A DNA stretch of 64,000 bases from Lapillicoccus jejuensis (lineage in GTDB: Bacteria > Actinomycetota > Actinomycetes > Actinomycetales > Dermatophilaceae), in contig NZ_VFMN01000001.1 of NCBI RefSeq assembly GCF_006715055.1, positions 2,852,001 through 2,916,000 of the forward strand. Reading direction: 5' to 3'. Under the pieces are notes generated by a model. That model had not been told where the DNA came from, ran no database searches, and worked only from the letters and a program-made list of their open reading frames with translations. Position 1 is the first letter of the stretch. Each line of letters starts with the position of its first letter. Positions 25,961 through 36,492 of this stretch are shown piece by piece. The position numbers and the translations under genes were made by a program.

Positions 25961-26209
25961 TCAGCCGGCGCGGCGCGCGCGGGCGTTGCGACGCTTGAGC
26001 GCGCGGCGCTCGTCCTCGGACAGGCCGCCCCAGACGCCGGCGTCCTGGCCGGACTCGAGCGCCCACTTCAGGCAGGTGTCCATGACGTCGCACCGACGGC
26101 AGACGGCCTTGGCCTCCTCGATCTGCAGGATGGCCGGGCCGGTGTTCCCGATGGGGAAGAACAGCTCCGGGTCCTCGTCGAGGCAGGCAGCGCGGTCGCG
26201 CCAGTCCAT
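25961..26209 (-). CDS. whiB1: WhiB-family iron-sulfur regulator, WhiB1/WblE type
   Basis: 82 residues from ATG 26209, with GAGGAG about 10 bases upstream. Cys9, Cys37, Cys40 and Cys46 (CRRCDVMDTC) are the [4Fe-4S] ligands. GVWGG is the family turn and LKRRNARARR the basic DNA-contacting tail. FFPIGNTGPAILQIEEAK is diagnostic for the WhiB1/WblE subgroup, which binds the principal sigma factor region 4 and responds to nitric oxide. The frame stays open to an ATG at 26359, adding a Thr/Ser-rich tail not usual in this group, so I prefer the short form. Confidence 0.93.
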   Translation of the reverse strand: MDWRDRAACLDEDPELFFPIGNTGPAILQIEEAKAVCRRCDVMDTCLKWALESGQDAGVWGGLSEDERRALKRRNARARRAG

Positions 26210-26578
26210 GCTGATCGTGCTCCTCGTCGTCCGGGGGGTGGTGCTCTGGCCGCCGGCCGGGGCGCCGGCGGGCGCCGGGGCGGCGGAGCGGGTCGGCAGG
26301 CCGCGGGTCTGGCCGTCGTGCCGGGTGGTGGAGCGGGTCGTCGTCATCGTGCTCATCAGTCGGGAGTCTCGTCCGGTCGGGGTCATGGTGGCAGGCCTGC
26401 ACCCCTGATGGGGGGACCTGCACGGGTCGGTGCGGGCGCCGTGGCGCCTCCGCGGGCTCGGGTGGTACCCGCTGAGGACGTCATCGTCGCGTCGACCCAC
26501 GAGGGGCAACGACGGGCGGGTGCTCGGTGTTCCGGGCCGTCGTCCATCATCGTCGCTCGACCGTCGTCGGCACAACCC

Positions 26579-26590
26579 TTCGACGTCGAA
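26579..26590. promoter_or_regulatory. 12-bp palindrome TTCGACGTCGAA
   Basis: A perfect palindrome in the whiB1 upstream region, 65 bases before the plus-strand membrane-protein gene and 370 before whiB1. It could be an operator; no regulator is assigned. Confidence 0.3.
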
Positions 26591-26642
26591 AGATTCCGGC
26601 GCGTCGCCGCCGGGCCCCCCGCCCGGCCCGGGCGTGCCTCGC

Positions 26643-26648
26643 TAGGGT
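26643..26648 (+). promoter_or_regulatory. TAGGGT -10 element, leaderless start
   Basis: TAGGGT is followed by 6 bases and then GTG 26655 of the small membrane protein gene. Confidence 0.45.
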
Positions 26649-26654
26649 CGAGGC

Positions 26655-27056
26655 GTGCTCGCCGCCCGTGTCGCCCCCGCCGTGGCCGCCCTGGAGGCGG
26701 CGGTCCTCGCGGTGCTCACGGTCCTCGTCGTCGTCGAGCTGGTCCTCGGGCGCAGCAGCTCGGTCGGCAGCGCGCTGGCCGAGGCGGTGCTCTCCCTGGT
26801 CGTGGCCGCCGGGCTCGCCGCGCTGGCCGTGACCTGGCGCCGGGCGCCCGACCGGGCCCGCACCCCCGCGCTGGTGTGGCACGTGCTGCTCGTCCCGGTC
26901 GTCATCAGCCTCTTCCAGTCGGCCCAGGCGCTGTACGGCGGCCTGCTGGCCGCGGCCGTGCTCGTCGGCCTGGTCTCGGCCGGCGCCGCGGGACCCTCAG
27001 AGCCGGACCCCGACGGCGTAGCCGAGGGTCGCGAGGACGAGCCCGAGGGCCACTGA
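26655..27056 (+). CDS. Small integral membrane protein, unknown function
   Basis: 133 residues with four hydrophobic segments (about 8-30, 38-58, 74-92, 96-115) and an acidic C-terminal tail. Family not recognised. It is probably leaderless (TAGGGT, 6 bases, GTG). Its last 60 bases overlap the 3' end of the convergent crcB gene. Confidence 0.65.
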   Translation: MLAARVAPAVAALEAAVLAVLTVLVVVELVLGRSSSVGSALAEAVLSLVVAAGLAALAVTWRRAPDRARTPALVWHVLLVPVVISLFQSAQALYGGLLAAAVLVGLVSAGAAGPSEPDPDGVAEGREDEPEGH

Positions 27057-27392
27057 CCCGACGACGTTCGCGGCGGCGGCCCGCCACCGCCCGGCGTCGG
27101 CCAGCCGGACCGTCTCGACCGCGAAGGTCGAGAAGGTCGTGAACGCCCCGCAGAAGCCGGTGCCCACGAGCAGGGCGACGACGTCGGTGCCGAGCCGCAC
27201 CGTGAGCCCGGCGACGACGCCGAGCAGGAGCGAGCCGACGAGGTTGACCGTGAGCGTGCCCCACGGCACGTCCTGTGCTTCCGTCCGGCCCGCGATGGCC
27301 CGGGTGACCGCGCGGTCCACCCACCAGCGGGCGGGGGCCCCGACCGCCGCGCCCACGGTGACGAGGAGCGCCCCCGTCCCGTGCCCGGTCAC
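26997..27392 (-). CDS. crcB: CrcB/Fluc fluoride channel subunit (second of pair)
   Basis: 131 residues, four membrane segments. WGTLTVNLVGSLLLG carries the pore asparagine and GFCGAFTTFSTFAVE the Fluc FTTFST signature. GTG 27392 overlaps the stop of the preceding crcB gene (GTGA). Tandem crcB genes in Gram-positives commonly encode two subunits of a heterodimeric fluoride exporter. No fluoride riboswitch is visible upstream. Confidence 0.93.
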   Translation of the reverse strand: MTGHGTGALLVTVGAAVGAPARWWVDRAVTRAIAGRTEAQDVPWGTLTVNLVGSLLLGVVAGLTVRLGTDVVALLVGTGFCGAFTTFSTFAVETVRLADAGRWRAAAANVVGSVALGLVLATLGYAVGVRL

Positions 27393-27880
27393 GTCGCCCG
27401 CCCCTCGGCGGGCCCGGGGGGCCCGGGGAGCCCGGGGAGCCGGGTGGCCAGCCGCAGCCCGGCGAGGGCGGCGGCGAGGCCGAGCAGGAGGGACAGGGCG
27501 ACGTACGCCAGCGCGACGCCGGGGGCGTGACCGAGCAGGTCCCGGGTCTCCGACGTGAGCGTCGAGAAGGTCGTCCAGCCGCCGAGGACGCCGGTCCCGA
27601 GCGCGGGGCGCCACAGCGGGTGGGCCCGCGGGAGCCGGCCGAGCAGCCCGAGCAGCAGCCCGAGGGCCAGGCTGCCCGAGACGTTGACGAGCAGCGTCGC
27701 CCACGGCAGGCCGTGGTGCGCGGTCGGCAGGCCCAGGGCGACGCCCCAGCGGCCGAGGCTGCCGACGACCCCGCCGAGGGCCACGACGCCCGCCACCACG
27801 ACGTCCGGTGGGGTCGCCGGGGTGACGGGGTCGAGGTCCGGGTCGAGGTCCGGGTCCTCCGGGTCGTGCCGCGCGCTCAC
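27389..27880 (-). CDS. crcB: CrcB/Fluc fluoride channel subunit (first of pair)
   Basis: 163 residues. An acidic N-terminal tail with DPDLDPDLDPVT repeats precedes four membrane segments. WATLLVNVSGSLALG and GVLGGWTTFSTLTSE are the family pore motifs. TAGGCT lies 6 bases before GTG 27880, so the pair may be transcribed separately from the PadR gene 20 bases upstream. It forms the likely partner of the downstream subunit. Confidence 0.92.
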   Translation of the reverse strand: MSARHDPEDPDLDPDLDPVTPATPPDVVVAGVVALGGVVGSLGRWGVALGLPTAHHGLPWATLLVNVSGSLALGLLLGLLGRLPRAHPLWRPALGTGVLGGWTTFSTLTSETRDLLGHAPGVALAYVALSLLLGLAAALAGLRLATRLPGLPGPPGPAEGRAT

Positions 27881-27886
27881 CCGGGG

Positions 27887-27892
27887 AGCCTA
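27887..27892 (-). promoter_or_regulatory. TAGGCT -10 element for the crcB pair
   Basis: TAGGCT on the minus strand precedes GTG 27880 by 6 bases, in the short gap after the PadR stop codon. Confidence 0.4.
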
Positions 27893-27900
27893 CGAGGGCC

Positions 27901-28524
27901 TCAGGGGCGCTGGTCGCGGGCGACCACCTCGCGGATCCGTCGCCCGGCCTCGGTGAGGATGGCCGCGATCTCGCCGACCTGCTCCGGGCTCAGCCCGCGC
28001 TTGCGCCACGCGTCGCGGGCCTCGGACCGGAAGGCCGACAGGACGTGCTCGAGGTCGTCGCCGGTGCGCGGCGCGCCCCAGCCTCCCCAGCCACCGTACG
28101 GCGCGTCGGCCGGCCCCCCGACGGGGCGGGCGGTGGCCCGGGCCTCGCGGGCGGCCGCCTTCAGCTCGGCGCGCAGGTCGGCGGCGGTGCCGGAGACCCG
28201 GTCGCGGACCTCCTCGGCAAGGTCGCGCACGGTGCGGTCGAGGTCGTGGCGCAGGTCCTCGAGGTCGCCGCGGCGGGCGGCCACCTCGGCGCGACCGGCG
28301 TCGGTGAGCCGGTACGTCGCCTTGCGCCCCTCGTCCGCGCGCTCGACCAGCCCCTCCTCCTCGAGCTTGGCCAGCCGCGGGTAGACCGTGCCGGCGCTCG
28401 GGGTGTAGAGGCCGTTGAAGCGCTGCTCGAGGTCCTGGATCATCTCGTAGCCGTGCCGCGGGCCCTGCTCGAGCAGCGCGAGCAGGTAGAGGCGCAGCTG
28501 GCCGTGGGCGAAGACGGGGCTCAC
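27901..28524 (-). CDS. PadR-family transcriptional regulator
   Basis: 207 residues. The N-terminal winged helix (LRLYLLALLEQGPRHGYEMIQDLEQRF, then PSAGTVYPRLAKLEEEGLV) is classic PadR. The longer C-terminal part is helical with a charged repeat region (about 85-130) and a segment near SEARDAWRKRGLSPEQV. GTG 28524 overlaps the DUF4097 stop (GTGA). It is probably an autorepressor acting on the TATCGCG boxes upstream of the operon. Confidence 0.92.
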   Translation of the reverse strand: MSPVFAHGQLRLYLLALLEQGPRHGYEMIQDLEQRFNGLYTPSAGTVYPRLAKLEEEGLVERADEGRKATYRLTDAGRAEVAARRGDLEDLRHDLDRTVRDLAEEVRDRVSGTAADLRAELKAAAREARATARPVGGPADAPYGGWGGWGAPRTGDDLEHVLSAFRSEARDAWRKRGLSPEQVGEIAAILTEAGRRIREVVARDQRP

Positions 28525-29462
28525 CGCCCCTCCTCCCCGTCGTGGGCGTCCTGGGCGTCCTGGGCGTCCTGGGGTCCGCGGGCGTCCTGCGGCGCGGGGG
28601 CGTCCTGGGGTGCCCCGGCGCCGTCGACACGGGCCGAGGAGCGCAGGACGACGATCGAGCCGGACACGGCGCTCGCGCGCACCCGCAGCTCGCCGTCGCC
28701 CTCGACGAGCTGGCCACCGCGGCCGAAGCCGAAGCCGCCGCGCCGCCCGCCCGCCGAGAGCTGTCGGCCGTCGACGACGACCTGGCCGGTGGCGGTGTGC
28801 CCCTCGACGTCGTACCCGAGCAGCGGGGCGCGGACGGTGACGTCACCGGAGACGCTGTTGGACTCGACGCGGCAGCGGCCGTCGAGCAGGTCGAGGGCGA
28901 TGTCGCCGCTCACGGTGTTGACCTCCGCGGAGGGCAGCCGGCCCGCCTGGACGGTCACGGCGCCCGAGACGCCGTTGACCGAGAGGGCGCCCTCGACGTC
29001 GGTGCAGTCGACGGCGCCGCTGACCGTGTTGACCTCGAGTGGGCCGCGCAGGTCGCTCAGCGTCATCCGGCCGGAGACGGTGTTGGCGCTGACCTTGGCC
29101 CGCACGCCGGAGACGAGGCCGGTCGCGCTGACCGTGCTCACCGAGGTCGTGGCCCCCTCGGGGACGGAGAGGCTGAGGACGACCTTGTTGCGCCCGAAGC
29201 TCTCGACCGTCCGCTTGATCATCTCGATGACGCTGTGGTCGTCGTCCTTGCCGTGGGTCACCGTGAGGGTCGAGCCGTCGTAGCGGACCCGCACCGGCAG
29301 GCCCTCGACGCTCGTCACCTCGAGCCGGGCGGTGGGGGAGTCGTCGTGCGTGACGACGTCGACCCGGCCCCCGACCACCATGACGGTGAGCGCGTCCACG
29401 CGCTCGCCCTCACCGCCGATGTCGAGGACCCGTGGGCCCTCGATGCTCCATTCCTGCGTCAT
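28521..29462 (-). CDS. DUF4097 beta-strand repeat (adhesin-like) protein
   Basis: 313 residues, ATG 29462. The centre is a series of short beta units repeating an NTVSG pattern (ANTVSGRM, VNTVSGAV, VNGVSGAV, VNTVSGDI, SNSVSGDV), the right-handed beta-solenoid signature of DUF4097. The C-terminus has a Gln-Asp-Ala repeat tail from a 9-bp tandem DNA repeat. No signal peptide or anchor is evident, so it may be cytoplasmic. DUF4097 genes are often paired with PadR regulators in envelope-stress units; the exact role is unknown. Confidence 0.87.
   Translation of the reverse strand: MTQEWSIEGPRVLDIGGEGERVDALTVMVVGGRVDVVTHDDSPTARLEVTSVEGLPVRVRYDGSTLTVTHGKDDDHSVIEMIKRTVESFGRNKVVLSLSVPEGATTSVSTVSATGLVSGVRAKVSANTVSGRMTLSDLRGPLEVNTVSGAVDCTDVEGALSVNGVSGAVTVQAGRLPSAEVNTVSGDIALDLLDGRCRVESNSVSGDVTVRAPLLGYDVEGHTATGQVVVDGRQLSAGGRRGGFGFGRGGQLVEGDGELRVRASAVSGSIVVLRSSARVDGAGAPQDAPAPQDARGPQDAQDAQDAHDGEEGR
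28544..28570. repeat. 9-bp tandem repeat in the DUF4097 tail
   Basis: GGGCGTCCT occurs three times in tandem, encoding the QDA repeats at the C-terminus. It is in frame and likely slippage-prone. Confidence 0.8.
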
Positions 29463-29480
29463 CGCCGCACTCCCGTCGTG

Positions 29481-29504
29481 TCGCGTACGACGCGATGTAT
29501 CGCG
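29481..29504. promoter_or_regulatory. Overlapping inverted repeats (candidate PadR operator)
   Basis: TCGCGT-ACG-ACGCGA (29481-29495) and CGCGAT-GT-ATCGCG (29491-29504) are two overlapping perfect inverted repeats, 19 to 42 bases before the DUF4097 start and just downstream of its predicted promoter. Confidence 0.55.
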
Positions 29505-29516
29505 TCTCGTGCAGAC

Positions 29517-29545
29517 ACGTTATATCGCGTTGTATCGCGAGGCAA
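29517..29545 (-). promoter_or_regulatory. Promoter of the DUF4097-padR operon with internal TATCGCG boxes
   Basis: On the minus strand TTGCCT (29545-29540) and TAACGT (29522-29517) are separated by 17 bases, a good -35/-10 pair in an A+T-rich island. On the plus strand TATCGCG repeats at 29523 and 29533 fill the spacer with a 10-bp period, one helical turn, and a third copy sits at 29498. A repressor bound there would block polymerase. Confidence 0.55.
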
Positions 29546-29575
29546 CCCCCGACCGCGGAGGATCGCCAGGGGGCG

Positions 29576-30238
29576 TCAGGCGGCGGAGACCCGCAGCCAG
29601 TCGTACCAGCCGTTGTGCAGCACGAGCCACGCGATGAGGCCGTAGCCGGCCTGCCCCGGGTGGACGCCGTCGCGGGAGGCGGCGAGGTCGGACAGCCACT
29701 GGTCGTGCTGGACGAGCGGGCGGAAGCAGTCGACGTACGGGACCCCGCGGCGCGCGCAGACGTCGGCCTGCACGTCGGCGAGCGCCTCGAGCCGGGCGTT
29801 GTGCTCGGGGTCGGCGCTCGGGGCGAGGCCGACGACGAAGACGGCGATGCCGTGCGAGCTGGCCTCGTCGAGGACGTTGGCGAGGTTGAGCCGCGAGCGG
29901 GCCAGCGTCACCCCGGTGGTGAGGTCGTTGGCGCCGACCGACAGCACGAGCCGGCGCTCACCGCGGTGCGCCCAGCGCGGGTCGCACTCGGTGCGCCAGC
30001 GGCCGACGACGTCGGCGGAGCTCTGCCCGCGCACCCCGAGGTTGTACGACGTCAGGTCGAGGTCCGGGTGCTGGCTGCGGCTGACGACGCGACCGACCCA
30101 CCCCAGGCCCTTGGGGTCGCCGTACCCGGCGACGGTGGAGGCCCCGACGAAGCAGAGGGAGACGTCGCGCCGTCCCTCCGCCAGCCCCTCGTCGACGACG
30201 AGCTGCGGGCTGGGGTGGAAGGTGGGGGTCTGCGTCAT
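29576..30238 (-). CDS. SGNH/GDSL-type esterase, cytosolic
   Basis: 220 residues from ATG 30238 (GTG 30259 is an alternative; neither has a strong ribosome site). CFVGASTVAGYG gives the nucleophile serine, GVRGQSS and SVGANDL the oxyanion-hole Gly and Asn blocks, and SRDGVHPGQAGYG the Asp/His pair. No signal peptide, so it is probably an intracellular esterase of unknown substrate, similar in size to lipolytic GDSL proteins. Confidence 0.87.
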   Translation of the reverse strand: MTQTPTFHPSPQLVVDEGLAEGRRDVSLCFVGASTVAGYGDPKGLGWVGRVVSRSQHPDLDLTSYNLGVRGQSSADVVGRWRTECDPRWAHRGERRLVLSVGANDLTTGVTLARSRLNLANVLDEASSHGIAVFVVGLAPSADPEHNARLEALADVQADVCARRGVPYVDCFRPLVQHDQWLSDLAASRDGVHPGQAGYGLIAWLVLHNGWYDWLRVSAA

Positions 30239-30265
30239 CTCGTCGTCTCTCGGCGTCACTCGCGC

Positions 30266-30451
30266 TCACTCATCGTCGTCCAGGTCGTCGTCGAGCCGGG
30301 CCAGCCAGGTCGCCAGCCGCTCGACGGGCACCTCGAAGTCGGGGTGCAGGTCGACGAAGGTGCGCAGCTGGTCGGCCACCCACTCCAGGGTGACCTGCTC
30401 GTCGCCGCGCCGGCTGGCCAGCTCCTCGATGCCCCGGTCGGTGAAGTACAC
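30266..30451 (-). CDS. DUF6104-like small acidic protein
   Basis: 61 residues starting MYFTDRGIEELASRRGDEQ, with VPVERLATWLARLDDDLDDDE at the end. I recognise the pattern as a small, strongly conserved actinobacterial family (DUF6104) that commonly neighbours kgd. Function unknown. TAGCCT precedes GTG 30451 by 7 bases, so it is probably leaderless; that element lies in the hairpin that ends kgd. Confidence 0.85.
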   Translation of the reverse strand: MYFTDRGIEELASRRGDEQVTLEWVADQLRTFVDLHPDFEVPVERLATWLARLDDDLDDDE

Positions 30452-30452
30452 A

Positions 30453-30488
30453 CCGGGGAGGCTACCGCGCGCGGCGGAGCCTCCCCGG
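30453..30488 (-). terminator. Terminator hairpin downstream of kgd
   Basis: CCGGGGAGGCT (30453-30463) and AGCCTCCCCGG (30478-30488) form a perfect 11-bp stem with a 14-base loop, starting 8 bases past the kgd stop. No U-tract. The distal arm overlaps the -10 element of the next gene. Confidence 0.7.
30459..30464 (-). promoter_or_regulatory. TAGCCT -10 element for the DUF6104-like gene
   Basis: TAGCCT on the minus strand is followed by 7 bases and GTG 30451. It is embedded in the kgd terminator stem, so a stalled or paused polymerase there could affect re-initiation. Confidence 0.4.
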
Positions 30489-30496
30489 CGGCACGC

Positions 30497-34357
<3,861 letters not shown>

Positions 34358-34530
34358 GGCGGATACGCCTCTTTCACAGCGTCGACGGCGGAAGGTCGCG
34401 CCCCACGACATGCACGAATCGGACGCGACACGGTCCTGTCCAGGGTAGACCTGCGCACGCCGGGCCGGGACCACCCCACGGGGCGTGCCGGTGTGCGGCA
34501 CGCCACGTGCGGTGGACGGTCAGGAGGTGC

Positions 34531-35334
34531 TCAGGAGATGTCGCGGCGGGTGGTGAGCGCCGACCCGACCCCCGCCATGACGGCGGCGTACGCCATGAGC
34601 ACGAGCGCCCCGGCCCACCAGGAGAGGGTCGTCGCGTCGCTCGGGCCCCCGCCGAAGGCGTTGCCGGTGTCGCCGAGCATCGCGCTCGTGGCCTGGCTGG
34701 GCAGGTAGGGGACGATGTCGCGGCCCCAGCTCACCAGGCCGAGGACGGCGCCGAGGATGGGCTCGACGATCCAGGCCACGCCGACGGCGACGAGCAGGGC
34801 GGCCACCTGGTTGGGGATGAGGATCCCCGCGCCGAGGCCGATGAGGGCCCACAGGCCGAGCACGAGCAGGGCGAGGGCGAGCGAGCGCCAGATCGCCGGG
34901 TCGGCGAACGCGTCGTGCCCCTTGGCGCTCAGCACGGCGGTGCCGACCCCGACCGAGACGAGGATCGACAGGACGCCGTACCCGGCGCCGATGACGAGCA
35001 GCGAGACGATCTTGGCGAGCATGACCCGCACCCGGTGCGGGGTGGCCAGGAACGTCGAGGTGATCGTCTTGTGCCGGTACTCCGCGCCGATGGTCAGCAC
35101 GCCGATGGCGAGGGTGAGCAGGTAGACCAGCCCGATGCCGCCGGTGAAGACCGTGCGGGCGAGCTGCAGGTCGGTGGTGGCGGCGCCCGGCTGGTCCTGC
35201 ACGGACGAGCTGGTGAGGACGAGACCGAAGAGCAGGGCGAGCCCGCCGCTGGCCAGGGCGATGGCGATGGCCATGCCCCACCACATGCGGGTGGTGAGGA
35301 ACTTGCGCAGCTCGGCGGAGATGGCGCGGGTCAT
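34531..35334 (-). CDS. ABC-2 type transporter permease
   Basis: 267 residues, six membrane segments with an extracellular loop after the first. RKFLTTRMWWGMAIAIALA and AEYRHKTITSTFLATP are typical of ABC-2 permeases of the bacitracin/antibiotic or lipid exporter type. ATG 35334 overlaps the stop of the ATPase (ATGA), so the two make one exporter. Substrate unknown. Confidence 0.87.
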   Translation of the reverse strand: MTRAISAELRKFLTTRMWWGMAIAIALASGGLALLFGLVLTSSSVQDQPGAATTDLQLARTVFTGGIGLVYLLTLAIGVLTIGAEYRHKTITSTFLATPHRVRVMLAKIVSLLVIGAGYGVLSILVSVGVGTAVLSAKGHDAFADPAIWRSLALALLVLGLWALIGLGAGILIPNQVAALLVAVGVAWIVEPILGAVLGLVSWGRDIVPYLPSQATSAMLGDTGNAFGGGPSDATTLSWWAGALVLMAYAAVMAGVGSALTTRRDIS

Positions 35335-36371
35335 GCCGACGCTCCTTCGGTGGTCGTGGGGTGGGGGGCGTCGGCCGGGGCGCCGGGGCCCGCCGGGGCG
35401 GAGAGGTTGCGGTTGGCGTTCGACGGCAACGACGTGAGCCGGAAGTAGAGCGACTCGAGGTCGGCCTTCTGGGCGACCAGGCCGTGCAGCGGGACCCCGG
35501 CCGAGAAGGCGAGGTCGCCGACGGCGGCGGCGTCGCCCGTGGCGAGCCGCACGGTGCCGCGCTCGTCACCGGCCTGTGGCTCGAGCAGCCGGACGCCGGC
35601 CCGGCGGGCCGCGTCGGCGAGCTCCTGGGCGCGGGGGCTGCGGGCGATCACGGTCGGCTCGCCGCTCAGCTCGTCGACGGTGCCCTGGGCGACCGAGCGC
35701 CCGTTGGCGACGATGACGACGTCGTCGACGGTCTGCGCGACCTCCTGGAGGAGGTGGCTGGAGACGAGCAGCGTCTTGCCCTGGCTGCTGAGGTGGCGCA
35801 GGAAGCCGCGCAGCCAGCGGATCCCCTCGGGGTCGAGACCGTTGGTCGGCTCGTCGAGGATGAGGACGCGCGGGTCGCCGAGCAGGGCGGCGGCGAGGCC
35901 GAGCCGCTGGCGCATGCCCATCGAGTAGCCGCCGGCGCGCTTGCGGGCGGCGGCCGGGATCCCGACGAGCTCGAGCAGCTCGTCCACGCGCGACGTCGGC
36001 AGCCCGGCGGCGGCGGCGAGGACGCGCAGGTGGTCGCGGCCGGTGCGGCCGGGGTGGAAGTTGGTCGCCTCGAGGGCGGCGCCGACCTCGCGCAGGGGGA
36101 CGGGCAGGTCCTGGTAGCTGCGGCCGCCGATCGTCGCGGTGCCCGAGGTGGGCCGGACCAGCCCGAGGAGCATCCGCAGCGTCGTCGTCTTCCCGGCGCC
36201 GTTGGGGCCGAGGAAGCCGGTGATCCGGCCGGGCTCGACGGTCAGGTCGAGCGAGTCGACGGCCACGAAGCCGCCGAAGCGCTTGGTGAGGCCGCGGACC
36301 TCGATGCGCGCGCCGTCGGTCGCGCCGCCGCCGGGGGAGACGCGGGAGGGGGCGAGGGGTGCCTGGGTCAT
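35331..36371 (-). CDS. ABC transporter ATP-binding protein
   Basis: 346 residues. GPNGAGKTT is Walker A, YSMGMRQRLGLAAAL the signature, VLILDEPTNGLDPEG Walker B with D-loop and LLVSSHLLQEV the switch histidine. The C-terminal extension (about 245-346) follows the DrrA/CcmA subgroup. It powers the adjacent permease. Start ATG 36371; the gap to the divergent gene at 36493 holds both promoters. Confidence 0.92.
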   Translation of the reverse strand: MTQAPLAPSRVSPGGGATDGARIEVRGLTKRFGGFVAVDSLDLTVEPGRITGFLGPNGAGKTTTLRMLLGLVRPTSGTATIGGRSYQDLPVPLREVGAALEATNFHPGRTGRDHLRVLAAAAGLPTSRVDELLELVGIPAAARKRAGGYSMGMRQRLGLAAALLGDPRVLILDEPTNGLDPEGIRWLRGFLRHLSSQGKTLLVSSHLLQEVAQTVDDVVIVANGRSVAQGTVDELSGEPTVIARSPRAQELADAARRAGVRLLEPQAGDERGTVRLATGDAAAVGDLAFSAGVPLHGLVAQKADLESLYFRLTSLPSNANRNLSAPAGPGAPADAPHPTTTEGASA

Positions 36372-36492
36372 GACGCCACCCTCCCACCGCCCGGGGGTCG
36401 CGGGATCCGTCCTGCGGGGGAGTTCGGGGTCCGCGGGCCCCAGGATCAGGGGGGAGGGAGGGCGGACCCTGACCTCCTAGGATGGGTGGACT

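Larger units (their letters stand above)
26210..26654. other. Intergenic region upstream of whiB1 and the small membrane protein
   Basis: This 445-bp divergent gap shows no convincing gene. It is expected to hold the whiB1 promoter, since WhiB1-type genes often have long regulated leaders. Visible elements are a 12-bp palindrome at 26579-26590 and the TAGGGT element at 26643-26648 that serves the plus-strand gene. An in-frame upstream extension of whiB1 covers 26210-26359. Confidence 0.5.

Noticed and set aside
26210-26359. N-terminal extension of whiB1 back to ATG 26359
   Set aside because: It adds a Thr/Ser/Pro-rich tail unlike the compact WhiB1/WblE group, and the inner ATG has a better ribosome site. 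Not fully excluded.
27881-27900. Fluoride riboswitch upstream of crcB
   Set aside because: Only 20 bases separate crcB from padR, too short for the roughly 50-60-base aptamer.
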